From: Marsupella aquatica | Lineage: Eukaryota > Marchantiophyta | Reading direction: 5' to 3' | NCBI GenBank assembly: GCA_973895155.1 | Contig: OZ316893.1 | Span: forward strand, 26,102,001 to 26,166,000 | DNA: 64,000 nt | Shown: one piece after another, positions 11,097-24,654 of the stretch | Layout of the letters: each line of letters opens with the position of its first letter | How positions within the stretch are numbered: the stretch's first letter is position 1 | Notes under the pieces: generated by a model | Databases searched by the model: none | Told to the model about the DNA's origin: nothing | What the model saw: only the letters and a program-made list of their open reading frames with translations | Program-made: the position numbers and the translations under genes

Positions 11097-14000
11097 TTAC
11101 CGACTGGGCCACCGCCTGCGGTTGCATTCCCTCACTTGTACCTGTGCCCCATTCACAACTGCAATCTGTCTCAACCTGTAGCTGACCTCTCCGGCCAGAT
11201 TTTTATCCTCTGCTCCCCTTGCAATCGGAGGCTAAATCCCCTAGTTGTCAACAACAACGATTGGATACCCCTATACTACTCAGCTCCCGGTCTTCTGAAA
11301 GGTTTGAGATGAGGATTGAGTGAAGCTGCATCCTCTTCCCAGAGAGCATACAGCTGATAGGTATAACACGAGGTCCTTTGCTGTCATTGTGGTCTTCAAC
11401 TACTTCAAAGTGGGAGGAAGCCTGCCATACGACATACTCAAGTCAGGTGCGACAGCCTCGGGTGACAAATTTCGAGAGAAAAATTCTAGCCCGTCCAACG
11501 AATGCAGAATTTGCTAAATTCGTCCGGCAAAATACTTCTAAGAACCTCTCCTGGAGCTAGAACTTCATCCAAAACTGTAGATTGGTGACACATTGAACCA
11601 GCGATCTCTAAGCCGCCGACTTCAATCGACGAAACAGATGAGAAACGAGGCATGGACTGCTCCCAGGAAAAGCAAAACTCGGAAGGGCCGTTGGCATGAT
11701 TCAGGACGAAAACATTTGGAAGGGCATTTATGGGCAGCTGGAGGATGGCAAAACGCATGAAGGAACAAGGGACGACGCCAAGACAGTGTTGCACGAATCC
11801 GTAATCCTTAACGTATCCTTTCTCTGTTGGTTCTCCTAATTTCATAGGGCGACTTTCACCACAGCGATGGGAGGGGTGAGAGACGGCGTACCGAAGCAGA
11901 ATCCCAAAGTACCGTTGTGAGTATTGTTGCAGACAACAATTCAGAAATCACAGAGACTCTCAACGCCTGAAGCTTCCCAGATGGAAAGACGGCCGGTGGG
12001 AGAAGCAGCAAATTAGAACGGTAGCGGTTCTACCCTTCGATGACAGAAGCAACGCCCGGTCAGCCTTTAAAAGTGGATGCCTTCGTCAGCTTCTGTCGTG
12101 AGGACAATGCACATCCTTTGTTGAGAGTCCAGATGAATGCCAACGCTGACCGGTCATGCTTTTACTAATGAGACCATCTCAAAGCTCATCATCGCCTAGA
12201 GGTGACGCCAACTCGAAAAGACTCTTCCGATAGTTGATGCCAACGCCTCCTGTTCCCATCTGTCTGCCTCCATCGTCTACTCCAGGCTATCCAGCTTTGC
12301 CCATCCTCCGCTCTAAACCCATCACTGTCCACCATGCTCTCTCCCTCTCTCTTTCTCTTCCTCGTTGCTGAAACGGAAAAATCGTCAACAGAACCAAAAT
12401 GGCTCGATCATTTCCAGCTCCAAAAATTTCTGACTAGTCCGCCACAACACCTTACCGCGACGACGAGTCACCACACCAAGTCGCCTGGCAGAAATCTCAG
12501 CAATGCCATCATCCCTGAATTGGAACCAACTGGACAGCACCAGCATTCAGTCATTCCTCCGTTCACTGTCTTCCTCCTTCCCTCCTTCCCTTGCCTCATT
12601 TCCTTGAGCCTACCATGCTATCGATGTCACGCAGATTACCATCTCGGAACAGCCACCACGACCACCGCCAATGTCACCGTCGCCTATTCTCCGTCTGTTG
12701 CGACACCCACACCTGCGCCTCGTCCACGCTTCGTCTGGTCTGCAGCTATCTGCCCTGGCTGGATGAAATCACTCGAACGATTACCCACAACGTGCACGAC
12801 CAACTGAACTCAACGAACTTCACCTGGAAGCACAGGACTGCTGCCTAACTGCCTGACTGACTCTCTCCAGTCCACCTTCGACGATCGAAACACCAACCTC
12901 GAAGATGGAATCCCGTCAGCTCCTTCAAACTGCTGCGGGACTGTGGACTCTGGACTGTGGACTCGCCTGTGATGCCGCCTGCCCAGCTCACTCACTCACT
13001 GCCTCGATCCTGTTCCTCCAAAAACAGTACATTGCTACTACCACATTACAATCCTGAGATTGACAGCAGCACATGCCGGAGAGAAATCAGAGGGGCTCGG
13101 TCGATGAACGATCAGCACAGTAGTAGAATACAGTAGTAGTAGCAGGGCATCCCAGCTCAGTGCCGTGCGGCATGCTCGCAAGTCCCCGGAGCACAGGAAG
13201 GATCTATCCGCCCAGCTACGTGACACACACAGGAGCGCCTCCTCGAGCAGTCAACCTCTATTTCCGGACTTGTAGACTTCTACTCTTCTAGACTTCTTCC
13301 AGCAACGATTTCGAAGCTCATTCCAATGCGCTGACTGATCACTGACTTGCTTGCTGGCTGGCTGGCTGGCCCACTGACCGGCTCATGGAGATCGCCTGGA
13401 CTGCAATTTTCGCCCGTTCTCGTCGGTCTCGGTACCAGGGCTCGGCCGCCCATTCACCTCCTCGCAGATCATCAGTAACTTCAGTGAAGACTTGAAGTAC
13501 TCACATCTCATTATCGCAACGCGAAAAGACGGTCATTATTGCGCTCTTCTTCCATCGCTCTCTTTCTCGAGAGTCGATGTACATTATGATCAGATGTGCC
13601 TCTTCTCTATGTACAGTGTGAGCGGGAACAACGAGACGATATATTATCAATTCGATATCCGGCGGTTCTAGTCGGGAACCGTCGGTCCCTAGAATCTACC
13701 GTACGCTCCCCGACGGCAATTTCCGACGGCAGAGCCAATGGAGAGCGAGAGAAAGAGAGACAAGGCTCGGACCGAACCGACGAGCCGAACCTAAGGCCAG
13801 AGTATTATACTGTTATTTATTAAGATACGATTTGTTGCTCATCATTCTGGGGTTCTAATTTCCCACCTGCGGAAAGGTACCTTGTCACCTTGTGGGAATG
13901 ACCATTTACCCCGAAACATAATGGGTTGTTGTTATTCATTATTAATTCACGCTGACTGGTAGATCTAACGGTTGACGGTGGCTTTATAGAGCTTGGGACA

Positions 14001-14105
14001 CTTGTGGCTTTTCCACCGAACTATTGGAGGGTCACATTTTGTTGGCAAGATAAAGTATAGAGAGAAAACTTTTTAAATGAATTGCTGTAAATGTGGAAAG
14101 GTATG
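11097..14105. other. Upstream region of the receptor kinase gene, no supported gene
   Basis: This stretch should contain the promoter and 5' UTR of the minus-strand receptor kinase. 12.2-13.4 kb is rich in pyrimidine runs and short repeats such as ACTCACTCACT and GCTGGCTGGCTGGC. The open frame 12334-12807 is low-complexity (Thr/Pro/Ser/His) and has no family motif. No TATA box or start site could be assigned with confidence. Confidence 0.5.
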
Positions 14106-14237
14106 TGCTTGATGTGACCCACTTGATAGGACCCCGGAGTGATCTGGACAGTTGATTGACCTTCAATCAATGCACCTAAAATTTCAGGGATCCTATTAAA
14201 TAAAACTTTTCATTTTGGGGTCCATCAAGCAAATACC
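14106..14237. mobile_element. Foldback MITE-like repeat, copy 1
   Basis: The left arm holds ACTTGATAGGACCCC and the right arm TTCATTTTGGGGTCCATCAA, around a core reading GATCTGGACAGTTGATTGAC and CTTCAATCAATGCACC. The same arms and core recur at 21.3, 23.5, 23.9, 30.2 and 56.5 kb. No coding content. Confidence 0.7.
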
Positions 14238-14329
14238 TCCTTCAATGGACTTCAAGAAATGAAAATCTCTTGAACTTCTCAAAGCCAAAGTTTGCAAATG
14301 TTTATACATATTTTGGACAATATAAAGAC

Positions 14330-14600
14330 CCACATGAACATATACTACATCCACTCCTTGCCATGTAAGATTGGTCAATAAACACTCGACATGAACACAT
14401 ATTTGGGCCCACTCTTGGCATTGGCGGATGAACACATACTTGGGCCCACTCTTTGCCATGACGGAATGGCCCTAGCTCTTTTTAATAAAACCAACCCACT
14501 CCTTGCCATGTAGGTTCTATATAAACACTTCACGTGAACACATATTTGGGCCCACTCCTTGGATTGATAAACACCATACTTGAATAACTCTGAGTTCTTT
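14330..14600. repeat. Imperfect tandem repeats with GGGCCCACTC motif
   Basis: A unit containing TGAACACATATTTGGGCCCA and CTCCTTGCCATG recurs several times with irregular spacing of roughly 45-180 bases. No coding content. Confidence 0.65.
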
Positions 14601-17600
14601 TAATTAAAGCCAGCTACTGTACTGCAGCAGTTTACTCATTATAGATTCAGATTTGATCCCTAAGCGAATATAAAGAAGGCAATGCCCCTGGATGTCAGGT
14701 AAAGCCACCTCGTTGTGTTCTCTTGGGAGCCAGGGACTGTTTGTGGCCATAAACAGGTTCCAATCCTGATGCTTATCCTTCAAAACTGAGCTATATTTCC
14801 CATGTCTTGTTTTTCCCCTCCATCCCCTCAAATTATCCCTTCCAATCTCGTGAAAACTCTATTTTAAAATCTATGTCTCCTGCACCCAACCCCTCCTCCT
14901 GAGATACTTAGTTTTGATTTCATATCTTATTTGAAAAACACCCCACTCTTAAAACACCATCCCCCTTACCCTCCCCTTTCCCACCTCAGAAAGCTATCCC
15001 ACCCCTTGGTCCCCTTTCAAGAACATTCTGTGAGAAAATCTACCCCCAAGTTCCAATCCCAACCTCAGCTGGGTTTGCTCATGATGCCTGAGAGATTTGC
15101 TCTCCTGTCAGGTTCCAAGGGCACGTCTGGCCCCAGGCACCTGTTGGTTTTCCGTGTGACCCGTAAAGAGCCCAGTGAGCAAACGGGCAGACAACACTAT
15201 ATCTACTATAGAGCTCTCACTTGGCTCAGGAATCTCTTTGATCTTGGGCTATGGCATGAAACCAGTTTAAAGATAGCACAGCATGCACCCAGGCATGGTA
15301 AAGTTAGCAAAGGATGGACATATATATGCTAAAGTTGGTGGAGCATGACTACAGGAGTACATTGCTTACCTTAGTTGAGCATGGCCTCAGGCTCAAATTT
15401 GCCAAGCATGAGTACAATGCTAGAATTAGCCAAGCATGGATCTGTTGCTAATTTTTATGGAGCATGTGCTGGCTCCGAGTGTTATGGCTCCCAGGGTTTT
15501 AGTGCTGTTATGAATAGCTCATGGCTATTCCAGTCGTTTAACACTCTGATTCCAGATCTAAGAAATGTAAAGTGAAATTATAATAACCTAAATCTTGCAT
15601 GATCTCCAATAGCTTAACATCCTTGTTAATTCAAATCCCAACAATGAGGGCCTTTTTCCACACAGCCAGTACTGCTAAATATATTTTTTATTAAACAATA
15701 AATAACTCAAAAAAGGCTCACATACTATTGTGCTCTGTATTCATCCATGGTTTGCTGTTTATCGACAAATAAAACTTGCACTGGCCACCACCAACCAAAG
15801 GTAGATTCAGGTATTATTAGCTATCACAAGCAGCTCTGACGGCTGAGTTGCTGTGTTCCCTTCAGAACGGCCATTTCTGACCTTAAATTGGTCACTGAAC
15901 CCTGGCTTACTCTGGTTTGTGGGTTGCCTGGTCTTACTAGTTTGCATTTTTGTTGACAGGTAAAAATGTTAGTCCTGGGAAAAGCCAGATAGAAAGGGGC
16001 CCTCGTTTTCTCATCTTTGATCCAGATTGTGTGCATTATTGTGTCACACATCCATTCATATGCTGACACCCGGTCACCCATGGTCACCACCCCCAGCTTC
16101 AGTTTCTGTAAAGTACAGAATGTTGGAAAGTATATAAACCTTTGCAACGTAGAGAATGGGAGAAATTATGGAAAAGCCTAGGAAAGTAGGGAATGTGGGA
16201 AAGTATGAGAAATCCTGGAAAGTAGTGTGTGGGAAAGTAGAAAAAAAAGCCTTTCAAATAAAGAAGGGGGGGGGGGGGGGGAGAACATAGTAACGTTTGC
16301 TTACAAGCCATTGCGGGCCATAATTCCCTGTAAACATAGGCTTAAGGTCGAGGTTTGAGGCACGGCTAGTGTTGCCCATGAAGCTCTGGTAACAGGATAT
16401 TAAACGTACTTAAAGGACTAAATAGATGTTCTCAATTTTAGTAAAAGTAGAGGAGAAGCCCATCCAAATCTTGACTGCACATTTTTCTCCATAAAAAGCT
16501 CCAAAATTGAAAACAGAAAAATCATGAAGGGCATTAGCAGGGACAAGCTTTGCAAAGTAGCACATCAGGGAGAAGCTTGCGATGTGGAGCAGCTAGGAAA
16601 GTTTGGAGAAACCTTCCAACCTAGGGTGCCAATTTAGACCATGGTCGAACGTCGCTCTACTGCGCAATAATTGTCTAGGCATCATCCAACCTTCTGTACT
16701 AAGGTGAGTGTTCGTTGGAGTTTTATACCGGCTTCGCTATGGCTCCCCCGCCAACCCCTCCCATCATTTGATTTTTCGTGGTGAATTTTCATGGTCCTGG
16801 TCGGCTGGCAGGCAACATCAATTGTCATAGGTGGCAACCCCAGCTGTTCACTTATTGATAACGTATTGACTTAGAGACACAATTGACAAGCTCTATTTTA
16901 TTTTGCAATTGGGCTACACCCCAAATTATTATTCCACTCGAGCCTATACACGATGAAAGCCTCTACGTACTGGAGCTCAACCTTTCTCCTTGTAAAAGAC
17001 CCATGTGACGAACGTGTTTGTTCCTGGGTCCCTTCAGGATATTCTCCCCTTTCTCGGGTGAAACCCTGGTTCAACCTTTGAATTCTCCTTGTAGGGCCCA
17101 TCTGATGTATTTGCATGTTGAGTGGACCCCTTTCAGCCACTACTACCCTCGTCATACTCAGGGCATTGTTCCATTGTGGGCTACCCTATATGCAATGCAT
17201 GTCACTGTTACAATATGGGTAAACCTTAGTGTTCATCTTCATTATATATCACACTGCCAAAAACCCAAAAAACTGGGAGACAAGATCCATGGCAGGAATC
17301 CCAAGGGAGAAAAAAGGACAAACCTCCAAGACCCGCCGAGTCAAAACGCATGCAAGCTCAGGGCCCTGAATACACACTTCAGGGCTGCATGGTGAAGAAC
17401 CAAGAAGAACACTTCAGCCCTCAAGAATGCAGCCTTCAAGGGCAGTCTTCTTAGTGAAGAATGTGAGGTGGCCCTAATATAGAGCAAACTCTGCACTCTG
17501 CACACAAGCTCTATGCCACTGCGTTGCAATATGCAAGGAGGGCTGGCCCATAGGGAGTCGGTTGAGGTATTTATGGAACAGCGGAAAACACATATGTGCT

Positions 17601-20130
17601 AAGGGTGCACATTTCTTCCATCAATGATCAGGGAAAACAGCTAATGGAATCCAATGGCTATGGATCTTTCCCATCCAGGAGTTTTTTTTTGTATTGGGAC
17701 TAAGGATAGAAAAAGGTGAAATCCCTTATTATAGTTGTAGATTTGTAAATGTGAAAGCATGCACCCCTATGTTTTCACCTTCTATGCAGCACTCTGCACC
17801 AGGCAGCATTGAAAGACAAGATCCAAGTAACAAATAATAAATTTTCCAAGAAAACTATGCCAAAATGGAAAGCTTACTCAAAAGATGTGGCTGTGCGACT
17901 CTCTTCCCCAAATTGGAAACACTTTCAAGGCCATCCATTTGGCCTATCATGGTCCACGCCGTCCCCCTAACTACTGTTATGCAGCACATCTTCGTGCCCA
18001 GTGGCCGTCAGAGTATTGGGGCACTGGAAAGTGTCTCTCTGGAGAACCCTTAATTAAAATAGTAAAGGTAGTCTTTCTAGCCAAAAGAAACCTTACACAG
18101 CACGTCCATGTGCCTCTTTCCCAACCAATGGTTCAAACGAATATTCGGTTTTTAGGGAAAGTCTTCCGGTTCCTGCTAAGATCCAACGGTCTTTGCATCT
18201 CCCTGCCATCTGACAGTCTCTGTGGTACTCTATTTGGATACCTTTCTGTCGTCTGATTTGGAATCGGGGCAGTAAAATGAATGTAATTATTCTGACTACA
18301 ACTGATGCAGTTAATTAATTTTCGTTCAGAGCACGATGATTGCGATTGAGTTAATTCATTAAAATAATTAGTGTCATTTAATCATGCTTTGGATCAATAA
18401 ACCATTTTCTGCTCGCAAAATGATGTAACTGCAGTTTTTCTGTATATAGTGAGGGGGCTGTCCCGCTGTGTACTTTATGGTGTACGGTCATGAGTGAACT
18501 GTAACGTTTTGTACGGAGGAATTCTAACCTTTCAGATAGTGCCATAGTGGAAAACTTGTCCAAATAATTTACTGAATGCTTGTACTGTTCTCTAAAAGTA
18601 GAATCCCTCTGTTTGTAATCTTGGCAACGAGTATTACTGGCTTGTAGATTTACTAAGCCTTGTTGCATTTCCAAAGGTGGGGCTAACACCCTTTATATTT
18701 TAAGCGGATATGCTAGGTTCCCGATCATTTGCAGTCTGTTTCAATTAGTTTACCTAATAATAAGTCTCTGCCCATGCCCAAACTACTCGAAACATTTTTT
18801 TGTTGGTTTCAAAGTGATCTTTCTAGGTAGTTTTAGTTTCTCTTTCTTGGTTTTTAGGGGTTTTATTTTGCTTACTTCTTTTGTGTTTGGTTTTGTCCAC
18901 TTGGGACCTCTCTTGTTTATTCTTTTGTACTCTATTTGGCCCTTTTCTATAAAAAGTATGTGTTTTCTTTCTTCTAGGTTGCAACAATCAATTCAAGCAT
19001 CAAAACCATTGTGATAGATCAATAGCCCATTATATTTTCTCAATAGTAGCCAGAGCTCTTACTTGATACATTAAGGTTTCTAATCGTTGTATCCTACCTA
19101 ATAAGTTGAGCTAATGAAACTTAACCCACCTAGACCACTTTCTTCAGCTTTTTCCAGTTCATACTTCCTTTTGTAGGATGAAGTCCTTTCTTCAAATAAC
19201 TGTAGAAAAGATCAGGCACAAGGTGGTCTTGACTTTGCATGCAACTTGCATTGTGTAAACAATGTCAACAGCTGAACATTCCATTGCACACTTTTCGTTT
19301 GTTGTTTGAAGGGCCTGGTTGTGTTTCATTCCTCCTTCCATTTGAACAGATTTGAAGGGCCAGTTTGTGTTTCATTGCTCCTGGCTTCCCGGCCTGCTCT
19401 GCATTCCTCCTTTCCCAGGGGGTGGCTAGATGTAGATCTAGGCGACTTTGGTGTTCTCTGAACCTTGGTGTTCTCTGAACCTTGGTGTTAACCATGGCTT
19501 CCACAAGGGCTGGGGAACCCACCTCCTTGTCTGAGGGTACGATGCACAAAAATCTAAGATATAGATAGCTAAGGTGCATAATTACACACTTAAAATGTCT
19601 AGTACCAGTTCGCTGCTCTAAATTACCCATCCACCTGAATGTTGTTTATGAAAGTAAGTGAGACATCAACGAAGGTTTTTATTTAGACTAAACTGCCACG
19701 CGTCAAAGAAGGTTGGCAATTATTACCAACGCGGAGAACAACGAACCTATTTTAGGGTCTAGTTTTCCAACAGAAAAAGTGAAGCGAGGCTCCTATGGAA
19801 GTCAAACTTAACAATTACTAAAAGTGAGCTACTTACCAAGTGTCCATTTGCAAAACGCCAAGCTACACTTTGAAGCCAATGACGGGAGACAAATTTTTGT
19901 GAATGTAAGGGTACTTCTATTTCGCTTTTTAAGATGTTCATAATGGTATGGGGCTGCACACTCGTTATGCCTGGACATGTATAATAGCAACACATCTAAT
20001 TGAGAGAGATTGCCAAAAGGTATAAGAGTTTCAAATGGATAGGAATGGCTGCTGTGGTCATGATGATGAACTTTACGAATGCATGGTGAGTGGACCCTTG
20101 GAGATGGGAATCTCCTGTGTTGACTCGAGG
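14600..20130. other. Gene-poor spacer
   Basis: Only short open frames without recognisable domains are present. A G-homopolymer of about 15 lies near 16266, a GGAAAGT-rich stretch at 16150-16240, and AGCATG-rich degenerate repeats at 15280-15470. A T-rich tract at 18800-18990 resembles the 3' tail of an old non-LTR element but lacks coding remains. Confidence 0.5.
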
Positions 20131-20261
20131 GATTGACTGATGCCAACCAAAAGAGAGAAAGATGCTACACGTCCAAGTGTCCAACCTCTACGAACAGATG
20201 GGCCTTTTTGCTCATTGGATTTTTGGGCTCTCAGGTTTTCCTGTTTTTTCCCGCTGTATTC

Positions 20262-20390
20262 TCTCCTTTATTGAATTTCTTGGCTTTGGAATCCTGTCTT
20301 TCTGCCCTTTATAGAATTTCTTGGCTTTGGAATCCTGTCTTTCTCCCCTTTACTGAATTTCTTGCCTTTGGAATCCTGTCTCACGGTATG
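20262..20390. repeat. Minisatellite, three units of about 43-45 bp
   Basis: The phrase GAATTTCTTGGCTTTGGAAT followed by CCTGTCTTTCT and CCCTTTA occurs three times in direct tandem with minor changes. Confidence 0.8.
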
Positions 20391-20504
20391 GAGCGTTTTG
20401 TTGTGGTCGAGGTTGGAATTTTTAATCAGGGGACCTCCATGCCTGTTGGCACAACAAACAAGCAAACAAATCGAAGCAGCAGCTAACGTTGAAATTTTCA
20501 ATCA

Positions 20505-20655
20505 GAGCACCTCGATGCCTGTTCCCGAAACAAACCAAAAAGAGTGCCTCCATGCTGGTTTTTCAAACGAAACGGAAAGAGCACCTCCATGTTTGTCCCC
20601 AAAACAAACCAAAAAGAGCACCTCCATGTTTGTTCCCAAAAACAAACCGTAAAAC
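20505..20655. repeat. Minisatellite with GAGCACCTCCATGTTTGT core
   Basis: Units of roughly 46-50 bases built on AGAGCACCTCCATGTTTGTC and CCAAAACAAACCAAAAA recur about four times, the first units being more diverged. The open frames over it are repetitive by-products. Confidence 0.75.
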
Positions 20656-21292
20656 AGACAAACAAACAAATTATCGAAGTGGTTAAGGTTGAAATTTTCA
20701 GTCAGGCCCGCATGTCCGGGGAAGCATTTGAATAGTGTGACCAATGAGTGGCTTGTCATTGACAATCACAAAACTATCCATGCAAGTGGGTTTGTAATGT
20801 GGCTATCCTATGCTACATCTGAAAATTCTCCCACAGTGTCCCTATACTCCTGTTACTAGCTGAAGAAACTACAAGGAAAAGACAAGTGTTAGGCAGGTGG
20901 GGTGGACAGCGGGGTTTGCAATGCACAGAGTTGGAAGAAAAAGTAAGAGGCAAACACGTGGGATGCAATGTAAGGTTTCAATTGGAAGATGTGCCATGGC
21001 CTTCTAAACTGGGAGAATTGTCCACATGGAATATGTCAGCTAGGGAGATTGTTACCAGAAAAGATGGTTAGACAAATCAAGATTGTTAGCACAGCTACAG
21101 TGTGAAGTCTAGAGGAAGTCACAGGAAAGAGGGGAGGAAGATTGATAACATAGGCTTTGAAATGTTAGTTCCCCACTTGAGACTTGACGCCAACTGTGCA
21201 GCTGCTTAATCTGGGTGGAGTTTCCCATGTTCTTCTTCCCTCCCATAGCAAGAAAGAGGACATAAAACAAACAATGTGCTTTCACTGCCTGA

Positions 21293-21405
21293 ATGATCCT
21301 GATTGTTGATTGACCTGGATAGACCTTGAATCAATGTACCCAAAACTTCAAGGGTCCTATCAAGTAATATTTTTCATTTTGGGATCCATCAAAGCAAATA
21401 CTTGA
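21293..21405. mobile_element. Foldback MITE-like repeat, copy 2 (left arm missing)
   Basis: The core (TTGATTGACC, CTTGAATCAATGTACCCAAA) and right arm (GGGTCCTATCAAGTAATATT, TTCATTTTGGGATCCATCAA) match the family; the left arm is absent or unrecognisable. Confidence 0.6.
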
Positions 21406-23100
21406 GGCTCTTGAGGTAAAACAGACTCTCCATCAACCCCCCCATAGGATAACTTTGAACCAGGAACCAACCAACCCTCTTCCATGTCTGAGCGAGTTTC
21501 CATCTAGCCACAGACCCCATTACCCAGAATGTAATGGTAGTCTGCAGTCTAGGAGATCTGACTCTCAAAATATTCTTAGCATCCCCTTTCACAACATGTG
21601 ACAGCCACCTGGCGAAAGGAAAAGAAAAACGCTTCAAAAAGTTAATCTGCTATCTGTACTGTCTGAAGATGACGAGAGCCATATACCAGCCCGAATAGCG
21701 GGGAGCCTTCGGTGGCGACACTTGTATCCCGTATCCGTATCGAGAGCTGACGCGATGACAATTTTGGAGGTCCCGCCAACTTCCGCGCTGGCAGTGGCGG
21801 CAGTCGTGTTCTTCCCCTCCTCGACAAACTACTGGACAGAAAAACGCCTCGAAGTTAGCAATCACCTAAAGTAGCGGCATCGGGATACGTTAACGTACCC
21901 AGAGTCTGGCTTTACCACTTTACCGGTAAGTTCCCATGTTCCCCCATTTTTAGTTTGTAGCATGGTTTCTTTGTTTGTCCAACGGACTAGAGTTTTTTGG
22001 GGGACGGCGGACAAATTTTGGAAAATTTGCGGAGTATATGACAAATTACAGGGGGCTTGTTGGAGGGGATAAGTTGGGAAGATTCCTATACTGTTGGATG
22101 CAATATAACGGGCAAAAGCTGGGAGTTAAAATTCAAATACTCAAAACGAGCTATTTGTTGGGATGAGGTCCTGTTTCTTTCAAACTGTTTGTTTGTTTGT
22201 TTGGATAGGGTTTGTAAGTTTGCATAGTCTTTGAAGATAAGAAGTTTGATTAGAATAGCATGAATTTATAGCAAACAGTTTTAGTGAAACAAGAACATTT
22301 TTAGATATATCTGAACTTGAAGCTGTGAATGAAAATTCAGAGGAAAAATTGATATGAATTTGATATGACTCAATGAAAAAAACAATCATAACCTAAGCCA
22401 ATAATACTCGTTTATTTCAATTTTTTTCCAGAAGAGTGTTTATATTGATAATTGACGCTCGAATGAACCAAAGCAGCTAACCATGCATCTTGGATGGACT
22501 CCAAAGTAGCTTGGTCCATCAGTTCTTGTGACCATTATTTCTTACAATGATCCCTTACCTCAGAAGTGCAATGTTCACTTCATCTAAAAATGGCATGCAC
22601 TTATCATTAAGTGTAAGTCAAAAGAATTGTTCAATAGATTGTGTGCTTTACCATAAAAATGTCACTTATAGAGGGTTTCCACTTATATGTGATTTAGTGC
22701 AGCCCTCATTTGCACTTACTCGAACTGCAAAAGATCTGCCGAATGGTGCAAAACAAAGGAAAGAACGGGAATTTTGCAATTATCCAGGTTTTTCACTTAC
22801 GGATACTCGATTGTAGTCAGCCGAACTTAACCGCAGCTGGACGGCTGATGGCAGACCCGAAGCATCTACAGTCAATCTTCGCCGTGAGATATAACGCGAG
22901 TTACATGGGCACTAACTCGAGTTAAGTTCGGGCGGGATTGACAGCGCAATGAGTGCCCTCGTGTGGACGGACAGAATCCGCGTCTCAGACTCCTGTCGGA
23001 CAGATTAAGTACAATGTTTACGAGTGCAATCAATTACAGAGAGGTTTAATTAAGTAGGTAGGATTAGTCGAAGTGGCACGGAAGATTTAAATGGTAAGCG
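21406..23100. other. Spacer without supported gene
   Basis: No family motif was found in the short open frames. A pair of inverted 11-mers (CCGAACTTAAC near 22822 and GTTAAGTTCGG near 22922) could be the ends of a small inverted-repeat element, but the arms are short. Confidence 0.45.
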
Positions 23101-23119
23101 CGGAATGTACTGGAGGGCA

Positions 23120-23483
23120 ATTTGGGTTCCAACCTTGCTTTTGGTAAATGTAAGGGAATCAACTGAAACACGAGGAAATGGCATTTCTTTCTTAATTTCT
23201 TTCTTTAAAAACTGTGTGTGTGTTGGCAGATGTGTGTGTGTGGGAGGGTGTTGTCGTTACAGGGGTACAAAGGGGGGTGGCACCATTCTTTTGGCATGGA
23301 GTCCATTTTTAAAGGAATCACGTGAAACAAGTGGAAAGCATATAAGTTAGGGAGAGACATTTACTTTGGGCTGCGCTAAAGGGGTCTCAAAAGGGGGATG
23401 TCACCTTTAGTTTGGTATGGAGTCCATTTGGAAAGGAATCAAGTGAAACACGAGGGTAGTACATCAGTTAGGGAGAGAATTTA
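23120..23483. repeat. Tandem repeat, three diverged units of about 122 bp
   Basis: GGCATGGAGTCCATTTTTAA (23295) and GGTATGGAGTCCATTTGGAA (23417) begin matching blocks that continue with AGGAATCA, GTGAAAC and GTTAGGGAGAGA. A more diverged first unit lies at 23125-23180 (GGGAATCAACTGAAACACGA). No coding content. Confidence 0.7.
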
Positions 23484-23640
23484 CTTGATGTACCTCTCAA
23501 ATGATAAGTGTTACTTTGATGGACCCCATGAATGATCCAGACCCTTGATAGACCTTTACCCAAAACCTCATGGGGTTGGTTGGGGGAAAAAGTTTTAGTT
23601 GAGGCTGAGGTTGAGGGGGTCCATCAAGTAAATGTCTCTC
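23483..23640. mobile_element. Foldback MITE-like repeat, copy 3
   Basis: Arms TTTGATGGACCCCATGAATG and GGGGGTCCATCAAGTAAATG flank the core GATCCAGACCCTTGATAGAC. This is the same family as the copy at 30.2 kb. Confidence 0.7.
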
Positions 23641-23907
23641 AGTGAAGCGCATCCAAGTACCCAACAAAGTAGTGCAAAAGTGGAGCCAACCAGTAATTGG
23701 ACAAGAATGTCCTATGTTAATATGCTGATGGAAACTATTACCAAGCAACCTTTTCCATTTCCTTTCACCCCCATCCCTACACTTGACAACCATTTGCAAA
23801 TCCTGAAGATGTTGGAACAAATCTAAAGCTTAGAGACAAACGAGGGTGACTCCCTCTCTTAGGTATCCTTGTGGCAATGCAACAGTATCTTCCTCCTAAA
23901 CCCTAAA

Positions 23908-24020
23908 CCTGATGGCCCCCATGAGTGATCCAGACCATTGCTAGACCTTAAATCAACTTATCCAAAACATGGGGTTGGTTGAGTAGAAAACTTTGGTTTG
24001 GGGGTCCATCAAGTTGTCTC
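23908..24020. mobile_element. Foldback MITE-like repeat, copy 4
   Basis: Core GATCCAGACCATTGCTAGAC and CTTAAATCAACTTATCCAAA, with right arm TTTGGGGGTCCATCAAG. It lies about 270 bases from copy 3. Confidence 0.65.
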
Positions 24021-24360
24021 TCCAAACTACAAAGGCGGGTAGCCCTATAATGGAGAAGGACTCTTGAAGGGTCCTTCTTTTGATGGTCAGCCTGTCTAGG
24101 CTGCCAAAGATTGCCCCAAAAGTGATCGACAGTGCAAACAATGCAACCATCACACAAACAAACTCTGCAGACATCATGATATTGGGGCTTATTCCTGGGG
24201 ATGTCTGCAAAATTATGTGATGGCAATTGCAAGTCGCTACACTGGGTAGAGATGCTCTAGGCCAATTGTGCAGAGACAATGCCCCTTAAAAATGAAGTAC
24301 AATTGATTTGATTTATCCAGGACAAAAGTAGATGATCAGGCTGTAGTCTCTAAATTACTT

Positions 24361-24625
24361 ATTTAGTTGCCACCTTTGTTGCCCCAGCTTCTTTCCTGGT
24401 ACCGCCTCCCCGGTCCCAGCTCTTCGACCCCTGGTCCCTTGGGTTGATGTCCCTTTTTGGGCCCCCTTGTATGTTGGCTATTCTTATTTAGTTGCCACCT
24501 TTGGTGGCCCAGCTTCTTTCCTGGTACCGGCCTCCCAGGTCTTAGCTCTTCGACCCCTGGTCCCTCGGTTTGGTGTCCCTTTTTGGGCCCCCTTTTTTGT
24601 ATGTTGGCTATTTGACTGAAATTCA
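24361..24625. repeat. Tandem duplication, period 125 bp, of a dispersed repeat
   Basis: The unit starting ATTTAGTTGCCACCTTTG and containing AGCTTCTTTCCTGGTACC, TCTTCGACCCCTGGTCCC and TTTTTGGGCCCCC occurs at 24361 and again at 24486. Diverged relatives lie at 37.45-37.79 kb. The tail TGTATGTTGGCTATTTG followed by GAAATTCATTTGGTT resembles retroelement 3' ends, but no reverse transcriptase remains are seen. Confidence 0.75.
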
Positions 24626-24654
24626 TTTGGTTCTTTCTAGGCCAAAAAACTAAG

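Noticed and set aside
11486-11845. 119-residue minus-strand open frame upstream of the receptor kinase
   Set aside because: No recognisable domain; more likely 5' UTR or promoter sequence of the kinase gene.
12334-12807. 157-residue plus-strand open frame
   Set aside because: Low-complexity Thr/Ser/Pro/His content in a pyrimidine-rich region, no conserved motif and no splice context.
18800-18990. 3' end of a LINE
   Set aside because: Only T-rich tail-like sequence is present, with no reverse transcriptase or endonuclease remains, so I did not list it as a mobile element.
22822-22932. Small inverted-repeat element with CCGAACTTAAC ends
   Set aside because: Arms of 11 bases about 100 bases apart are too short to support an element without further copies.
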